Notes under the pieces: model-generated
Told to the model about the DNA's origin: nothing
The model's database searches: none
The model's input: only the letters and a program-made list of their open reading frames with translations
Assembly: GCA_022376465.1 (NCBI GenBank)
Contig: JACDTU010000003.1
Span: 2,108,001 to 2,172,000, forward strand
From: Cubamyces lactineus
Taxonomy: Eukaryota; Basidiomycota; Agaricomycetes; Polyporales; Polyporaceae
Direction: 5' to 3'
DNA: 64,000 nucleotides
In this document: positions 22,915 through 34,557 of the stretch, piece by piece
How positions within the stretch are numbered: position 1 is the stretch's first letter
Layout: the number at the start of each line of letters is the position of its first letter
Translations under genes and position numbers: made by a program

Positions 22915-24526
22915 CGTCGTGTTCGAGCAGAATCAGGGGGCAGTGGCGGCAGAGACGCGCTCGTGTGCGGTAGGGCGGGCGTGAGACGACGCGAGAGTCT
23001 ATACTTGAAGTTCAGAATGTACGCGTAGAGGAGCAGCAAGCAGCGAGCAGTCGCGCGTTTTAGTTCTGTAGCGGTATATAAGAGCAGAGCAGAGACGTGA
23101 AAGAGAGTCGTGGGTGGGAGGGTATCGCGGGCGCAGTGCGCGGAAGTGACGATGGCGGCGGTCACGAAAGGACGCGTTCAATGGAGAGGGGTTCGCCCCC
23201 TTACAGGCGCTGGGAGACGCGACGCGGTTGAGATCAGATCGGGCTTTGACGAAATAACTTATAAGGAAATCGTTCACGTTCGCAGCGCTCCAAGTTCAAG
23301 TTTGCGGCTTGGACAGGCTGAAGGACTCGTACTACCATGGCTCCGAGCCTCCTCAAGTGCTCGAGCGCGATGAAGTGGTACTACTGTTACACCTGAGCGC
23401 TGCGCTGGGCATCTCATTTCATCGCAACGGCCCCCTCAGAAGCCCGACGGTGGAAGCCGGCTAATCTCCGTTGTCCTAGTGTTGCTTTCCGCGAGTCCTT
23501 TTTATAATATGTCGCAGTCGTCAGCGATTATATGATCGCGATCTATCCAGTAGCGAACTCCATATTTTCAGCTCGAAGGTGCAACCGGAGTTATGACAAT
23601 ACACGGCGTCAGGCTACTATCGTCGCATCGCTATCTGAGTACTAGTCAGCACTACAGTTAGTTCACTGATTGCTACGACTATATATCGTAGTATCAGATG
23701 TTAGATGTAAGTGTGCTATGTAGGGTACAGGAACATCATGCTGAGTGGGAGCAGAGTCGGGCTTCGAAGGTCGTAGAACTCGGTACATCCAATAGTCGGC
23801 AAACTTGAATGGGTAGTACTGGCCTCTATTCAGAGAGTACATGGTAATGTTTGTAGATGTTAAGATTCGGGAGGCTCTGAGGAGGCGGCTGCCTAATTAT
23901 ATCTAGAGGAAACTGGGTCGAGCGTCAGCAGCGGCCCAATGGTGCTGAACAGCCGAAACAATGAGTTTTGTTGCATACGGAAATGGAATGTGCACTGGCA
24001 GCCAATTCAACGGTGTGCGCAAGTGGCGGTCCCTTGACCCTCCGCCGAACCCGCGTAGGCGTTTCACAAGCCGCATGTCCCGCAACTGGAAGCCTTCCGA
24101 TTAGCGTGGACGGCGCACAGGTTGCTGCAGCAACAGTCAGCCATCCCGCACTGCTACAGACTACTTTGAATTTTGGCGCCGATGATCAACCTCACGTAGT
24201 AGCGTCCAAGTACAACGAATTGTTAGAACTTGGCCGGGGCATAGGAAGGTCGTCATCGACGTAGCAGACAATTGCATTGTGCAAGGGGCCATGCGCACTC
24301 AGGCTGCGCTTTGTGAACATATAATAGAGGCGCTAATCGCGCGGGCCGCGTCGCGCTGCAGCACGCGTGCCCGGATTTGGTCATCGAAGAACGCGTCCTT
24401 GGACAGACTTGCTTTTGAGCCCGCCACTACGCGTGTAGCTGCGGTAGCTCTCCTTCTCTCCTTTCCACTCTCACCATAGGCCCTCCAAAACACTACCCAC
24501 AACCAACGCCCTCACAGATAGCCGGA
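22915..24526. other. CENP-A upstream region, AT-richer spacer and CENP-A exon relic
   Basis: This gap has a visibly AT-richer part (about 23480-23900) with no open frames of note, then the relic of a CENP-A exon described separately. The part from 24140 to 24526 shows no similarity I could see to the rest of CENP-A and is probably the promoter of the next gene. Confidence 0.5.
24030..24140 (-). pseudogene. Decayed duplicate of the last CENP-A exon
   Basis: Read on the minus strand, this matches exon 4 of the CENP-A gene together with the end of the intron before it. An acceptor-like gttgctgcag is followed by codons for NLCAVHANR (parent NLCAIHAKR), then a frame change, then QLRDMRLVKRLRGFGGGS (parent [17 protein letters not shown]). 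By eye roughly 70% of the bases agree over about 90 positions. The frameshift and the absence of the other exons make it a dead fragment. It points to a past local duplication including at least this exon. Confidence 0.8.
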
Positions 24527-26315
24527 ATGTCCCAATGCTCAAGTTCTACAGGATCCACAAAGGCTACAAACCCCACCGCCTCTGTGATGATCGGGTACTA
24601 CAGGTTCACGGACATCTTCTTTGAATGGTGCGCACGAAACCTGCGCCACAGACTACCTGCGCGCGATGGAAAGAAACGACGCTGACTCACGCTCAGGCAT
24701 CAAGCGCTCCCCAATCAGGCGGATGTTAGTCCATTGAAGGCCCTGCTCGCCTACTCCGCACTGGTGCACCCCGATCATCCCCTCAGGAAGGAGGGCGTTA
24801 ACGGTATTGAGCTCTATCTCGGTACGCTTACGCCACTCAACCTTGTTCTGAAGCCACCCATCGCTCACACAAGCACCCTTAACTCACAGGCACGTTCGAG
24901 ACCGGGGAGATGCGCCTGCTGTTCTCGTCCGCGCAGGTCGAGTACATCCGTTACTGGCTACACGCCGTCGGGCTCACCGAGCAGCCCATTCCCATCCCGT
25001 CATCGGAGTACCTCATCCTGCCTAGCGACCTCGTCAGCTGCTCGCCGGACGTTTACTCGGACCCCGCCGTGCTCAAGAGGGCGATCAAAGTACGTCACCG
25101 AAGCCCAGCTGCACGGCGTGCGCGCGCGAGGGGGCGACGCGGCAGGCGAAAGCGTCGTCGTCGCCGCGCCGCTTCTTCCCCCCACGGGCATCCCGTCGGG
25201 GGCCTCTGTGTGCATGATGATACGGCAAGTACTGACTTGCGTGCGTGTTGCTCTGTACAGAATATCGACAAGAACAACAAGCGGCTCCGCGGCACAGGCA
25301 CGCTCCTCGCGTCGCGCAGATTTGCGTTCGAGAAGGCGCGTACACTGTGGGCGGCGAAGCTCGGGACGTGGTGTGCCGTTGACTTTGAGGCGTGGGATAT
25401 GGACCACACGCTTCTCACCGAGTTTGGCTGGAGTCTCGCAAGCTGGAAGGATGGCGTGCTCGTGCGGGAGAACGGGCATCTCATCGTCAAAGAACATCGC
25501 TCGTACACGCAGAAGTATGTGCCTAATCACAGAGAGGTATGTCGGGTTTCAATGGACTCCCTTCGGCCCTCTGCTGCAAGCTTCAGGAAATGGTGAAATG
25601 ACCGCGGAGCCGTCAGTTCTATAACTTCGGGCCAAGCGAGGTCGTCAGCAGGAGCACATTCAAGCAGAGGATACAAGACCTCATCAACGAGCACAAAGCG
25701 ACAGGACCGCTCTTCCTCATCTTCCATGATAGCAGCCAGGACATCAAGTTAGTGCATCCTACCACTATCATACCATGGACCCAGTACCTATATGCTAAAC
25801 CTGTTTCACAGGTATCTCAAGTCCGACGCGGTGAAGGCCGTCGAGCGCCTGGACTACATCCTTCCAGATTCGCCACAGAACGGCGAGATCTACGTCGTCG
25901 ACACCGCGGACCTCTTCGCCGCGCTCGAAGGCGACGAGTCCAACAACAAGCGGGCCCTCGAGCGTGTCTGCAGGCACCTGCAGATCCCAACCCAATTCCT
26001 CCACAACGCAGGCAACGACGCACATGTGAGTCACCGATTCTCAACCCACTGCCCGGCCAGTGGCTGATCGGTGAGCGGGGCTAACTCTGACACCCTCGTT
26101 CGCAGTACACACTCGATGCGCTGATTGCGATGGCCTCGGGCGACCCCGTCGATCAACAACGCGAGCAGCGCTGGCCGAAGCGCACCGAGGACAACCAGCC
26201 CAAGGTCGAGTTCCGCGACTGGGAAGAAGACTCGGACTATTCCGACCTCGAAGGGGTGATGGGTCCTCTGGTCGCCAACCCTGGCGTGGACAACGACTCG
26301 CAGAACGAGTTCTGA
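24527..26315 (+). CDS. Gfd2/YDR514C-like DEDDh nuclease-fold protein
   Basis: About eight exons encode roughly 455 aa. The N-terminal part (MIGYYRFTDIFFEWHQALPN .. NGIELYLGTFETGEMRLLFSS) precedes the RNase H-like domain. That domain carries a complete DEDDh set: D and E in CAVDFEAW, D in LFLIFHDSSQDI, and H and D in GNDAHYTLDALIAM. Family members related to yeast Gfd2 and YDR514C have this 3'-5' exonuclease fold; Gfd2 was found as a helper of the mRNA-export helicase Dbp5, though its catalysis is not established. The C-terminus is acidic (DWEEDSDYSDLEG). The start at 24527 is the first ATG of an exon that joins in phase (tg|g) to the next; an in-frame ATG at 24587 is an alternative. All metal ligands are present, so activity is possible. 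Confidence 0.8.
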
Positions 26316-27084
26316 GGTGGGTGGTTTGGAAGTGAGGCGCACATGTGCAGAGGTTGTTTCATTGAGTGGAGCCGGTTATTGTGTAGCATTAGAAGATTCC
26401 CAGATGTTGCGGTGATACCACGTACGAGCTGTTTGATTCGTTACTGATACTTACATTGTATGATGAAGAATATGATCGTGCTGCTGCACGAGACGGTGTA
26501 GCATCATTGTGACCGGTGCTCGTCTCGATTTGACGACATGTCGGTAACACTTGTAGAAGAACTCAAACAGACCCCGCGCGCTGAGTGCTCAAAACAAATC
26601 GTATTGATTTCAAGGCTAGATTCCAGTGACCATCGAGCGCCGCGGAACGCCCTCTTTTCCTTGGCAAGGCCCATAACATTGTACGAGCAGCACTGGTGGT
26701 GTGTGAGAACGCCGAAGGTCCGTTCGAAGATACCAACTTTGCGCGGCGCTCACCAAATGGTACTGTCTCGACGGCGCGGAGCGGGTCGAGATTACTTACT
26801 GCTACGAATGTCTTCTATCTTCATGGTGCCATTCATGTTGCATCCGGTTGGTGTATGGCAGCTGTGTCCTCGACTACGGTGTCGTCTCATTTCGAGAGAA
26901 GCTAGCATCAGAATGATATCCTCAGGAGGTCATCTTCGGTTTGTTGCTAAGCTGTGGACAGGCCAGGGCACCGCCGAGGAAAATGCAGAACACAGAGCCC
27001 AATTCTATTATAATAAGGTAATGCGGTATCGTTTCAGTTCGCGTGTCGCACGTAAAGCGTTCGTCGCGGGGACATTCCGCCCCT
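26316..27084. other. Intergenic, convergent 3' ends; nothing recognised
   Basis: An open frame of 206 codons crosses this 770 bp region on the plus strand but runs into the antisense of the ceramide synthase end and has no recognisable motif or repeat. I treat it as chance. Confidence 0.5.
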
Positions 27085-28947
27085 CTAGTCGTCCTTGTCG
27101 TTCTCATCGTCCGGCTCACCGTCATCCTCGTCATCCGAACGGTCATCGGTCGCTTTGATATCACCAAGCGCGCTGTGAAAGGAAGGTGATGCCGTCAGCA
27201 GTCACGTACTCCGGACGGGAACCGCGCTGGAAACACTTACCGCCAGGCGATGCGCCAGATGAGGAAGTACCAGAAGAGGTTGAGGGCCTGCAGCAGGACA
27301 AGCGGCGCGAACACCTGGTACTTCATCCACCAGACCATCCACACGCCGTCCTCTGGCTCCCACCGCTTAGAGGCCTCACTGATGGGCATCAAGGGTCAGC
27401 GCGGGCACAGTGGGAGTATAGACGGATATTGACGCACGGCATGAGATCAAACTCGAACCATACCGAGTACAGTATGACCCAGTTCAGCCAGTGTCGGAAG
27501 TAGCTGTGAATATCCATGTGAGCCATTACGTTCTGAAAGTCGAATGGGCGGCCTAGTCGGAACATACCTCCAGACACAGAGGAACACAGCGAACACAGCA
27601 GTCTTAGTCTTGTTCCACTGAATATAGTTGAGCAATTTCGACAACTGTTTGTAATCAAAACAGGTCAGCGTCAGTCCCTCGCAGCGCGTGTTTACCATAT
27701 ACACACCCCGAGAAGTGAGTCGGGCAAGTCCATGCTGAGGTAGACAGCGTTCCCAATCAACGTCAAGTTGATGAGATAGCTCCATCTAAAACCAGATCAT
27801 GTCACTAAGCGTTCGGCTGTGATTGAGCCCATGTTCACGTACCCTACGAGCCACAAGGTGACAAAGTGGTGGGCGACGAGCTCATAGTAGTCCTTGCGCG
27901 GCTTCTCGAGACCGAGTAGGAGCACAATAAGCTGTTGGCACCAATAAGCTGCCTGCATAAGGTAGTAACTCTTGAGTTCCGGCTTCATGTCCCAATGTGG
28001 GTAGTCTAGGAACACCATCAGACTGAGGGTCCGTCGCATATGAGACGGCGTCAACGCACCGATCCAGAAATACTCCGTGCGATACCACCAAGTGGGAAGC
28101 TGCGACATGATGCGCTGTGGGAGGGCAGTTTAGTCACATCGGTCGAACCACTCCGAACGTACAAGAGTAACGCACCATTCCCCAAAGTCCCATGACCAGG
28201 AAGTAAATCACCGCGTACCCTTGCTCACCAAAGCGGTCCAGCTTAGTTTCACGCCTGATACCAAACCATTTGGCAATGGGGCGACAGATATAGATGGTGA
28301 TGCTTTGGCGGATGAACGACCAGAATACGACGTAGTACGCAATGAAGGCGAGGTCGAGGTAACCCTTCCGGTACCGAGGGTCGCTGTCCGGGGAGTCGGG
28401 TATGCGATGGGAGATGAAGATGAGGGGCGCGAAGGGGTTCGGAAGGTCTTTGCCGATGTATGGTGCCAAAAGCTCCCAGTTGGCCCATAGTACGAATACA
28501 AGGAGGAGGATTTTGAGCGAGGAGCCTTGGAGTGGGTTACTACGATTGGCGCGCGCGAGACATTGAACATATAGCACGCACTAGGAACGACGACCCATCT
28601 CAAAGACTTGATGTCTTGCCAGAAGCCTCTGGACTCGGTCGACCAGCGTACGGGAGGGCCATTCTTGCTGTTGTATGTTACAGGCGAGAGAGCCGCACGG
28701 TTTTGCCCGAGCGGGCTTGAGGAGGAGTCAGTTGGAAGGATGACAAGTGACAAGGCCGACGGCGCTCACGTCTGCGGTCTGAAGGGCCCTGCGAGATGGT
28801 GGGCGGGGTCGGTCCTGGTCGCGACGCGTCAATTTGAATATGTCGGACGCGACGGAAATACAAAACGTACTCAATCCTGTTGAGCGAGGTCTGAATCTGC
28901 TCCGGACGCGCTCTCTTGGGATGCGTGCCGTTTTGCGGACGCGACAT
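27085..28947 (-). CDS. LAG1: Ceramide synthase, Lag1/Lac1 type (TLC domain)
   Basis: Around nine to ten exons give about 415 aa. The N-terminal region (MSRPQNGTHPKRARPEQIQ) is cytosolic. Several hydrophobic helices follow: SLKILLLVFVLWANWELLAPYIG, LDLAFIAYYVVFWSFIRQS and GYAVIYFLVMGLWGM. The TLC core has TWWYRTEYFWIG, KSYYLMQAAYWCQQ, the Lag1 motif around YYELVAHHFVTLWLVG (the two His residues needed for catalysis), then WSYLINLTLIGNAVYLSMDLPDSLL. The tail ends in an acidic run (DDEDDGEPDDENDKDD), a known site of CK2 control in yeast Lag1. The enzyme joins fatty acyl-CoA to a sphingoid base in the ER membrane. Exon boundaries near the N-terminus (28740-28870) are uncertain. Confidence 0.88.
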
Positions 28948-29446
28948 GGTGGAGAGAGAGAGAGATGAGAGGAAGAGAAGGAGGTGGGACGAGCGGTGCT
29001 CTCGTCAGAGCCTCTACGTAGCGTCAGACAGAGAGCGCAGTCTGTGATATCCCGCTGCCAATCCCCAACTGGACTCGTCGTCCGTCCCCATCCGGCATCT
29101 GCTCGGCATCTCCCCCGTGCCAAGACGTCCCCTGTTTGGCAACTCTGCTTGGAACATCCGCCAGGACGACAAGTCTCGCCGCCCGGTCCTCTGCTCAATT
29201 CGCTGTTAGCATATACAGCTCGCTTTCCAGCAGTGGCTTCAAACTATCGCCACATCTTTGCCGAGGCAGCGTTGGAACAAACTGTGTAACGCGTCTGCCG
29301 TCAGCACCACTCGCGGCATCCACCCCGATCGGTCCGACCATTGACAAGTCTCTCTTGCATCTGGTCATCGACCTCAGCTCTCCAGCTACACCACCGTTCT
29401 CCGACGCGTCCCATCTCCTCCGGTACGCGTAACACCGCTGAGCATC
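28948..29446. promoter_or_regulatory. Shared divergent promoter, ceramide synthase and Rex3-like gene
   Basis: 499 bp separate the two start codons. A GA-dinucleotide run (about 28952-28970, CT on the coding strand of the ceramide synthase) lies right before the ceramide synthase ATG, in what is probably its 5' UTR. Confidence 0.5.
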
Positions 29447-31503
29447 ATGTTCCCAACTCTCGGCCTCTTCCAATCCCTTCCATGTCCCGACAAACAACAC
29501 TGCACGCGCCTCCACTGTCTCTTCAGCCACATCCCGGACATCACCTCCATCCCCGTCACTCCCGTTCCTGTAGACACTCCGAAGCTCGCACCACCGCAAG
29601 CTTCGTCTTCTACGTCCTCTCTTGCGTCGAGGCCGTCAACTCCGGCGACTGCGGTAGCGTCGGTCAGTGCGTCAATACCTGCCAAGCGTTCTGTCAGTTC
29701 GCCTCTGCGCGCTGCCGGCCCAAGCAATGGAACGGCCACGCGTGAACCCCCAACGAAACTGCAGCGCACTGGTGCGCCCAGCCGTCCAGTAGCCATACCG
29801 TCGGGGCCGCAAACGACCTCGGTGAGTTCCTCGCACATTAATGTGATGCTGTACACTAAATTGCCTCGAAGACTGGCGCACCGGTGCTCAGAGTTAGTGC
29901 GGCTCAATCCCAAGTGCCGGTACCCGTCCGCCAGGTACGTACTGCACACCCCAAAACGGCCGTTCTCACCTCACGCAATGTACAGGCTATGTTGAAGTCT
30001 TTGTATGAGCATTTCGTCATCCTATATGAGACCATCCTCCCCAGAAACCCTACCCTTGCCGCGGAGCATGCCCTCAAGCAGGAGGAGGAGGTGTATAAGA
30101 AGTCCTCTAAACTGACTTACCGGAACGTTAGTAGATACGCATACACCGAGTTTCACGAGGGCTATGAACTCGCGCTCACACATGATCATCAACTAGGCCG
30201 TCATATCTTCGATCGCCGCGCTCAAAAGGCGACCTAAACCGGACACTGTGTCGCATGCCTCTGTTGGAACGGAGGAAGAGGTCATTGCTCGCGAAGAGAT
30301 GCGCAAGAAGATGACAGCCCTCCGGCTAACAGCGGCACAGCTTGAGCCATACGTCCTCTCCGTAGATGAGATGAAGACATGGGGTTACGTGGTCGAAATA
30401 CCCGCAGGCCCCGGTGGCGACAAGCCGCATGAAGAGGGCTCGGTCATGACGTGCGAGCGGTGTAACCAGAAGTTCATGGTGAAGCGGCGCGAGCAGGCGG
30501 ACCAGTGTAGATACCATTGGGGAAAGCCCTACTCATCAAAGGTGAACGGTACGTTTACCTCGAGCCGTAGGCGCGAATGGCGCTGACAGTCTGCGCGTAT
30601 AGGCGAGAAGAGGCGCGTGTATACGTGCTGCGCGCGGACGCCAGACGAGGAGGGGTGCCAGACCGGCCCGCACGTCTTCTACGAGACCGATCCGGAGGAC
30701 CTGCACCGCAGGCACGCGTTCACGCACACTCGTCCACCAGCAGACTCCGGAGGGGGCACTGGTTCCGCCATGGACACCGCGTTAGATGTCGTAGCTCTGG
30801 ATTGTGAGATGATCTACACTACCGGCGGCATGCGCGTTGCGCGCGTTTCGGTAGTAGATTCAGCAGGAAAGGAGATCTTCGACGAGTACGTTCGAATGGA
30901 CGAAGGGGTCGAAGTAATGTGAGCGCTTGCGTCACCTTGGCAGACACTTTTTGGCTCACTTATGTTTCTCCACATGCTAGAGACTTCAACACGCGCTTCT
31001 CAGGCATAAACGAGGAGAACTACGCGACCGCGGTGCTCCCACTCGCCTCCATCCGCCGATCCATGGATGCCTTCATCAACGCGCGCACCATCATCATCGG
31101 GCACGCGCTCGAGAACGACCTCAAGACGCTGCGCATGATTCACCACCGCTGCGTCGACACCGCCGTCCTCTTCCCGCACACCGCCGGGCCCCCATACAAG
31201 CGGGCCCTGCGAGCCCTGTGAGTGTCTCGTGACTTTCTGAGGAGATGACGATCTCGCTCGCTCTGGACTGTAGAGGAAGAGGACCAGCCGCTGACGTGAA
31301 GCTATGCACCTTCTAGCGCGAAAGAGTTCCTTGGGCAGACCATTCAGGCGGCGGGTGCCGCCGGGCACAGCTCCGTCGAAGACTCGATCGCCACCCTCGA
31401 TCTCGTACGGTGGCATGTCCTAAACGGCCCAAAACCCAGGCCCAAGCCACCAGCCTCCACGAGTGCGAGCGCAGGCTCCGCAACAGCATCGAGGACCGCG
31501 TAA
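29447..31503 (+). CDS. REX3: RNA exonuclease of the Rex3/REXO1 family (DEDDh)
   Basis: About eight exons encode roughly 580 aa. The start MFPTLGLFQSLPC leads into a CCCH zinc finger (C-x5-C-x4-C-x3-H: CPDKQHCTRLHCLFSH). After a disordered S/P-rich part comes a helical region (LYEHFVILYETILPRNPTLA), then KKMTALRLTAAQLEPYVLS. A Cys/His-rich segment follows (TCERCNQKF, DQCRYHWGKP, VYTCCART). The exonuclease domain has all ligands: D and E in VVALDCEMIYT, D in GHALENDLKTL, and H and D in AGHSSVEDSIATL. Yeast Rex3 trims RNase MRP RNA and other structured RNAs; REXO1 is the animal relative. The start is the only ATG giving the zinc finger in frame. The stop is TAA at 31501-31503. Confidence 0.88.
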
Positions 31504-32339
31504 TCATCACGAACATGCCGTATCATTGTAGCTATACCCTCGCACTGTGGTATTAGAGCACGCCGGAATGTCTGGCGTTGAGAGGCGGCATTGACCGATT
31601 CATCTCATGTTGGAGTTCCGCTGATGCCTCTTCAGTGCACCTTGGTTGCTTTTGAGCTTTATGAGTCATGCAATATGGCATGCCTACTCTCATGATGATA
31701 TTTGGAATCTGACTATCGCACAGTCGATAAGCTTTCGACATCAGCATGACTATACGCGAGACGGGGGTAAGCGGCTGTTGGGATCGCGATCGACACTGCA
31801 TCGCACTACAGAACAGGGGCCGACTAGTAGTCGGTTTGTGCTCCACGAGCAAAGATGCGGATGAACGATGTGGAATTGCGAGATTGGCAAATGTGGAGCA
31901 ATGCTCAAACTAGCATACACATACGTACACAAACCAGCCGGCCTGCCGGGGAGATGTCGACGGCGAAATGGTGTTCCATTGCAAGCAGCTTATGGGCTGG
32001 GAATCAATGTCGCCCCTGGTGAAGGAAGCTGACGGGCTACCTAAGCATCGCGATGTCAGGTGGGCGGACGCTTGCACTTACCCACATGTGCCAGAGCCAC
32101 TACTAGACAACGGTCCGAATATCATATGGTCGTCTGAGAGCATACACTCGTACCGCGTTCGTGTTCGCAACCATGCGCGAGGTGAACGCACCTTCACTGA
32201 AGACCATTCCGTTTTCACTTCTTGTATCCGAGTGCGAAGCATGACTTGACAATCAGGGCAAGTGACGGATGCGGCGGATTGCAAGAACGTTGATTCCAGT
32301 GCGTACGTCGAGATATCTGTGTTGACTTGTGAGATACTG
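31504..32339. other. Intergenic, convergent 3' ends; nothing recognised
   Basis: This 836 bp gap lies between the stop of the Rex3-like gene and the stop of the BTB-like gene. It is less GC-rich than the genes and shows no coding, tRNA or repeat feature. Confidence 0.5.
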
Positions 32340-33150
32340 CTATGGGAAGTGACCTTGTATGATCAGGTGCTCACTGGGTAGGACGTTCCAGACGATCTCG
32401 GCGTTAGCAAATGCCCATGCGCGGCTAAGCTCCCTCTGGTTGTCTGCATTGCAGGTAGGCGTGGCGGGGTGCATGGCCGGCGGCCGGAGGACAATGTTAC
32501 GCAGAGCGCTTATGCGCCCCCGCTGCAGGTTGACGAGCCTCGCAAAATATATCGGGCCCATCTTGACTGTGAGCTCGTCCGATAGACGCGTCACATCGTA
32601 GGCAAGGAGGTGTGCCGAGATGGCTACGGCAAGATCTTCAAGATGATAGTGGGCGGCAAGTGCATAGGCTTCGATCGGGTAGTAAGGGGCGTAGGAACGG
32701 ACGAGTTCGTAGAGGGGGAGAGTCGGCGCGGCGAGCTGTGCGGTCGACAGGCCGTACTTGATCAGGGCATCCAGCGCCGCTTCGGTGGACTGGAGCGGCG
32801 GCGGGTGAGGCAGAACGGACATACCGTATATCACATGGAACACGATGCTGAGGACGACTGACGTCTCTGGGAGGTAAAGTGGGTAGGTGGGATGGGCGAG
32901 GGTACCACCGAAGGCGTTCGACGAGGACGCGAGAAGCCGACGGGTGTGGACGTGGAAATGTACGCCATCTGGTGAGATGACCTCCAGGTCAGGGAGGTAG
33001 CCGTCGACGACAAAACCCGGGTTGAAGACGGAGGATATAGCGTGGTGAAGAGACACATCTTGGGACTGTTGCTCAGGTACCTGGGCAAAGAGCGATGGGT
33101 CGCAATCGAGTACTGTCGGCGGGAGTAACAAGAGCACTGCGTACGGCCAT
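32340..33150 (-). CDS. BTB/POZ-like domain protein
   Basis: Exon 1 is only the six bases ATGGCC (33145-33150). A 64 nt intron (gtacgc..gcccag) leads in phase to exon 2 (32340-33080), giving 248 aa that start MAVPEQQSQDVSLHH. The long open frame before exon 2 has no ATG, so the tiny first exon solves the missing start. The BTB-like core is AISSVFNPGFVVDGYLPDLEVIS, VHFHVHTRRLLASSS, then YLPETSVVLSIVFHVIYGM, followed by a helical part (YPIEAYALAAHYHLEDLAVA). Agaricomycetes carry many such BTB proteins, most of unknown role; some adapt substrates to cullin-3. Confidence 0.75.
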
Positions 33151-34557
33151 AGTCGAGGAATGACGTGGTTTACAACGGTAGGTGCCCTACACGGTCCTAG
33201 GACCTAGCGCGAGTGGTCGGCTAGAGAGATGAAAGATAAGGGTAGCTGTTATATTTTGCAGCTTACAGATGAAGTCATGACCGCGTTGCGCGTGATGAGT
33301 TTGGCCGTGGAGGTTGTGCACCCGAGGCATATTGAACATAGAGCCAGGAAAAACATGGAGGTCCATGGTCGCCGGTGCAGATCAAAGGCTGCCAATTCGA
33401 ACACATCTCTGGCCCCGGTAGCCGTGGCCAATGGCGGACGACGTACCGAGCCAACCACCCGGTCTTTGACTGCCCAAGTGTCTCTTCGGACGAGATCTGG
33501 CAAATATTTGTCATCAATATCCCTCTACAAATTGTGGTTTCAAGCATCCCGCGCGGTCACAGCAGCCGCCGGCATAATTTGGCCTGCTCCTTTGACCATA
33601 TTACCTCTGCTCCTGCACGTACCTGGCCTGCGTGAGCCGTGGTGTAGAGGCCATTGGTATTTGGACAACATCGAAGATGATCTCGCACAAATATGCCCGA
33701 CAAAGAGGTCCCCGGTTATTGTGCACACCGCAGACGGGTGCACTCGACGCCGACCCCGCGCGGGTCAATCAAATTGCGGCTGCCCGGTGCGGCTAACGGC
33801 AACCGCCCGCCCTTGTCAATTTCGAGGAGCAGGCATGTGCTCCGTATGTTTCACCGGAAGTTGCGAATAACAACAGAGCAATCAAACGTTGTCTGTCTAG
33901 TATCAATTCATCCCCTCTGCAGTATACGCCAATAAACTCGAGCTCCTACCATGGCTGATGCTCCTGGAAATCTACAGAGGTATATGATATGAGCACCACA
34001 ATTGTTGGCTCTTTGAATCGTCAATAAATGCTGACATCTTTCCGCATGAAGGTCCATTATGAGCTCGCAGTACTAGCGTTGGCTGCATAAAAGCTTCCGT
34101 CTTGTGAATATGCATCTGCGTCCTGGTGCCCGCACCTGGCGAAGAGGCTATTGCGAATAAGCGTTGGTCGAGGTCAGCAGTTGAACCTCCCTCGAGCTTG
34201 CAAAGGTGCGGACCGTGACAAACAACAAGACGACCAAACAGCGGCAGCCCAGCCGTCTGTGATTTTAGCGCTCGTCTCGCAAAGTAGAACTTCTGCAGGT
34301 TATTACTACCAGAAAGACTATGTAGTGCTCATAACCATATACCGTGTACAGTATGAATGCCACTTACAACCTCCAGAAGTGCGCGAGCTTCGTAAACGCA
34401 CGGCGGGTGCTGTTGAGCATCGTCGTCGCGCAGCATAGGCTTCGTCATCTCAGTTATTAGACGTACGGCCTTGCCAGGCATGAAGGCTTGTTGTCCGGGG
34501 AATCCATATATACGAATCATACGAATACAAAAGCCATCAGATACAATACGGAGGAAA
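33151..34557. other. Intergenic between BTB-like and AP-1 sigma genes; nothing recognised
   Basis: These 1.4 kb hold the promoter side of the BTB-like gene and the 3' side of AP-1 sigma. An open frame on plus at 33229-33870 shows no known motif and no plausible splice partners. Confidence 0.5.

Noticed and set aside
24279..24479. Further CENP-A exons beside the relic
   Set aside because: I compared it with exons 1-3 of CENP-A and saw no match; only exon 4 and a little intron are duplicated.
26538..27158. Open frame of 206 codons on plus
   Set aside because: It overlaps the antisense of the ceramide synthase C-terminus, has no motif, and its composition is that of chance translation.
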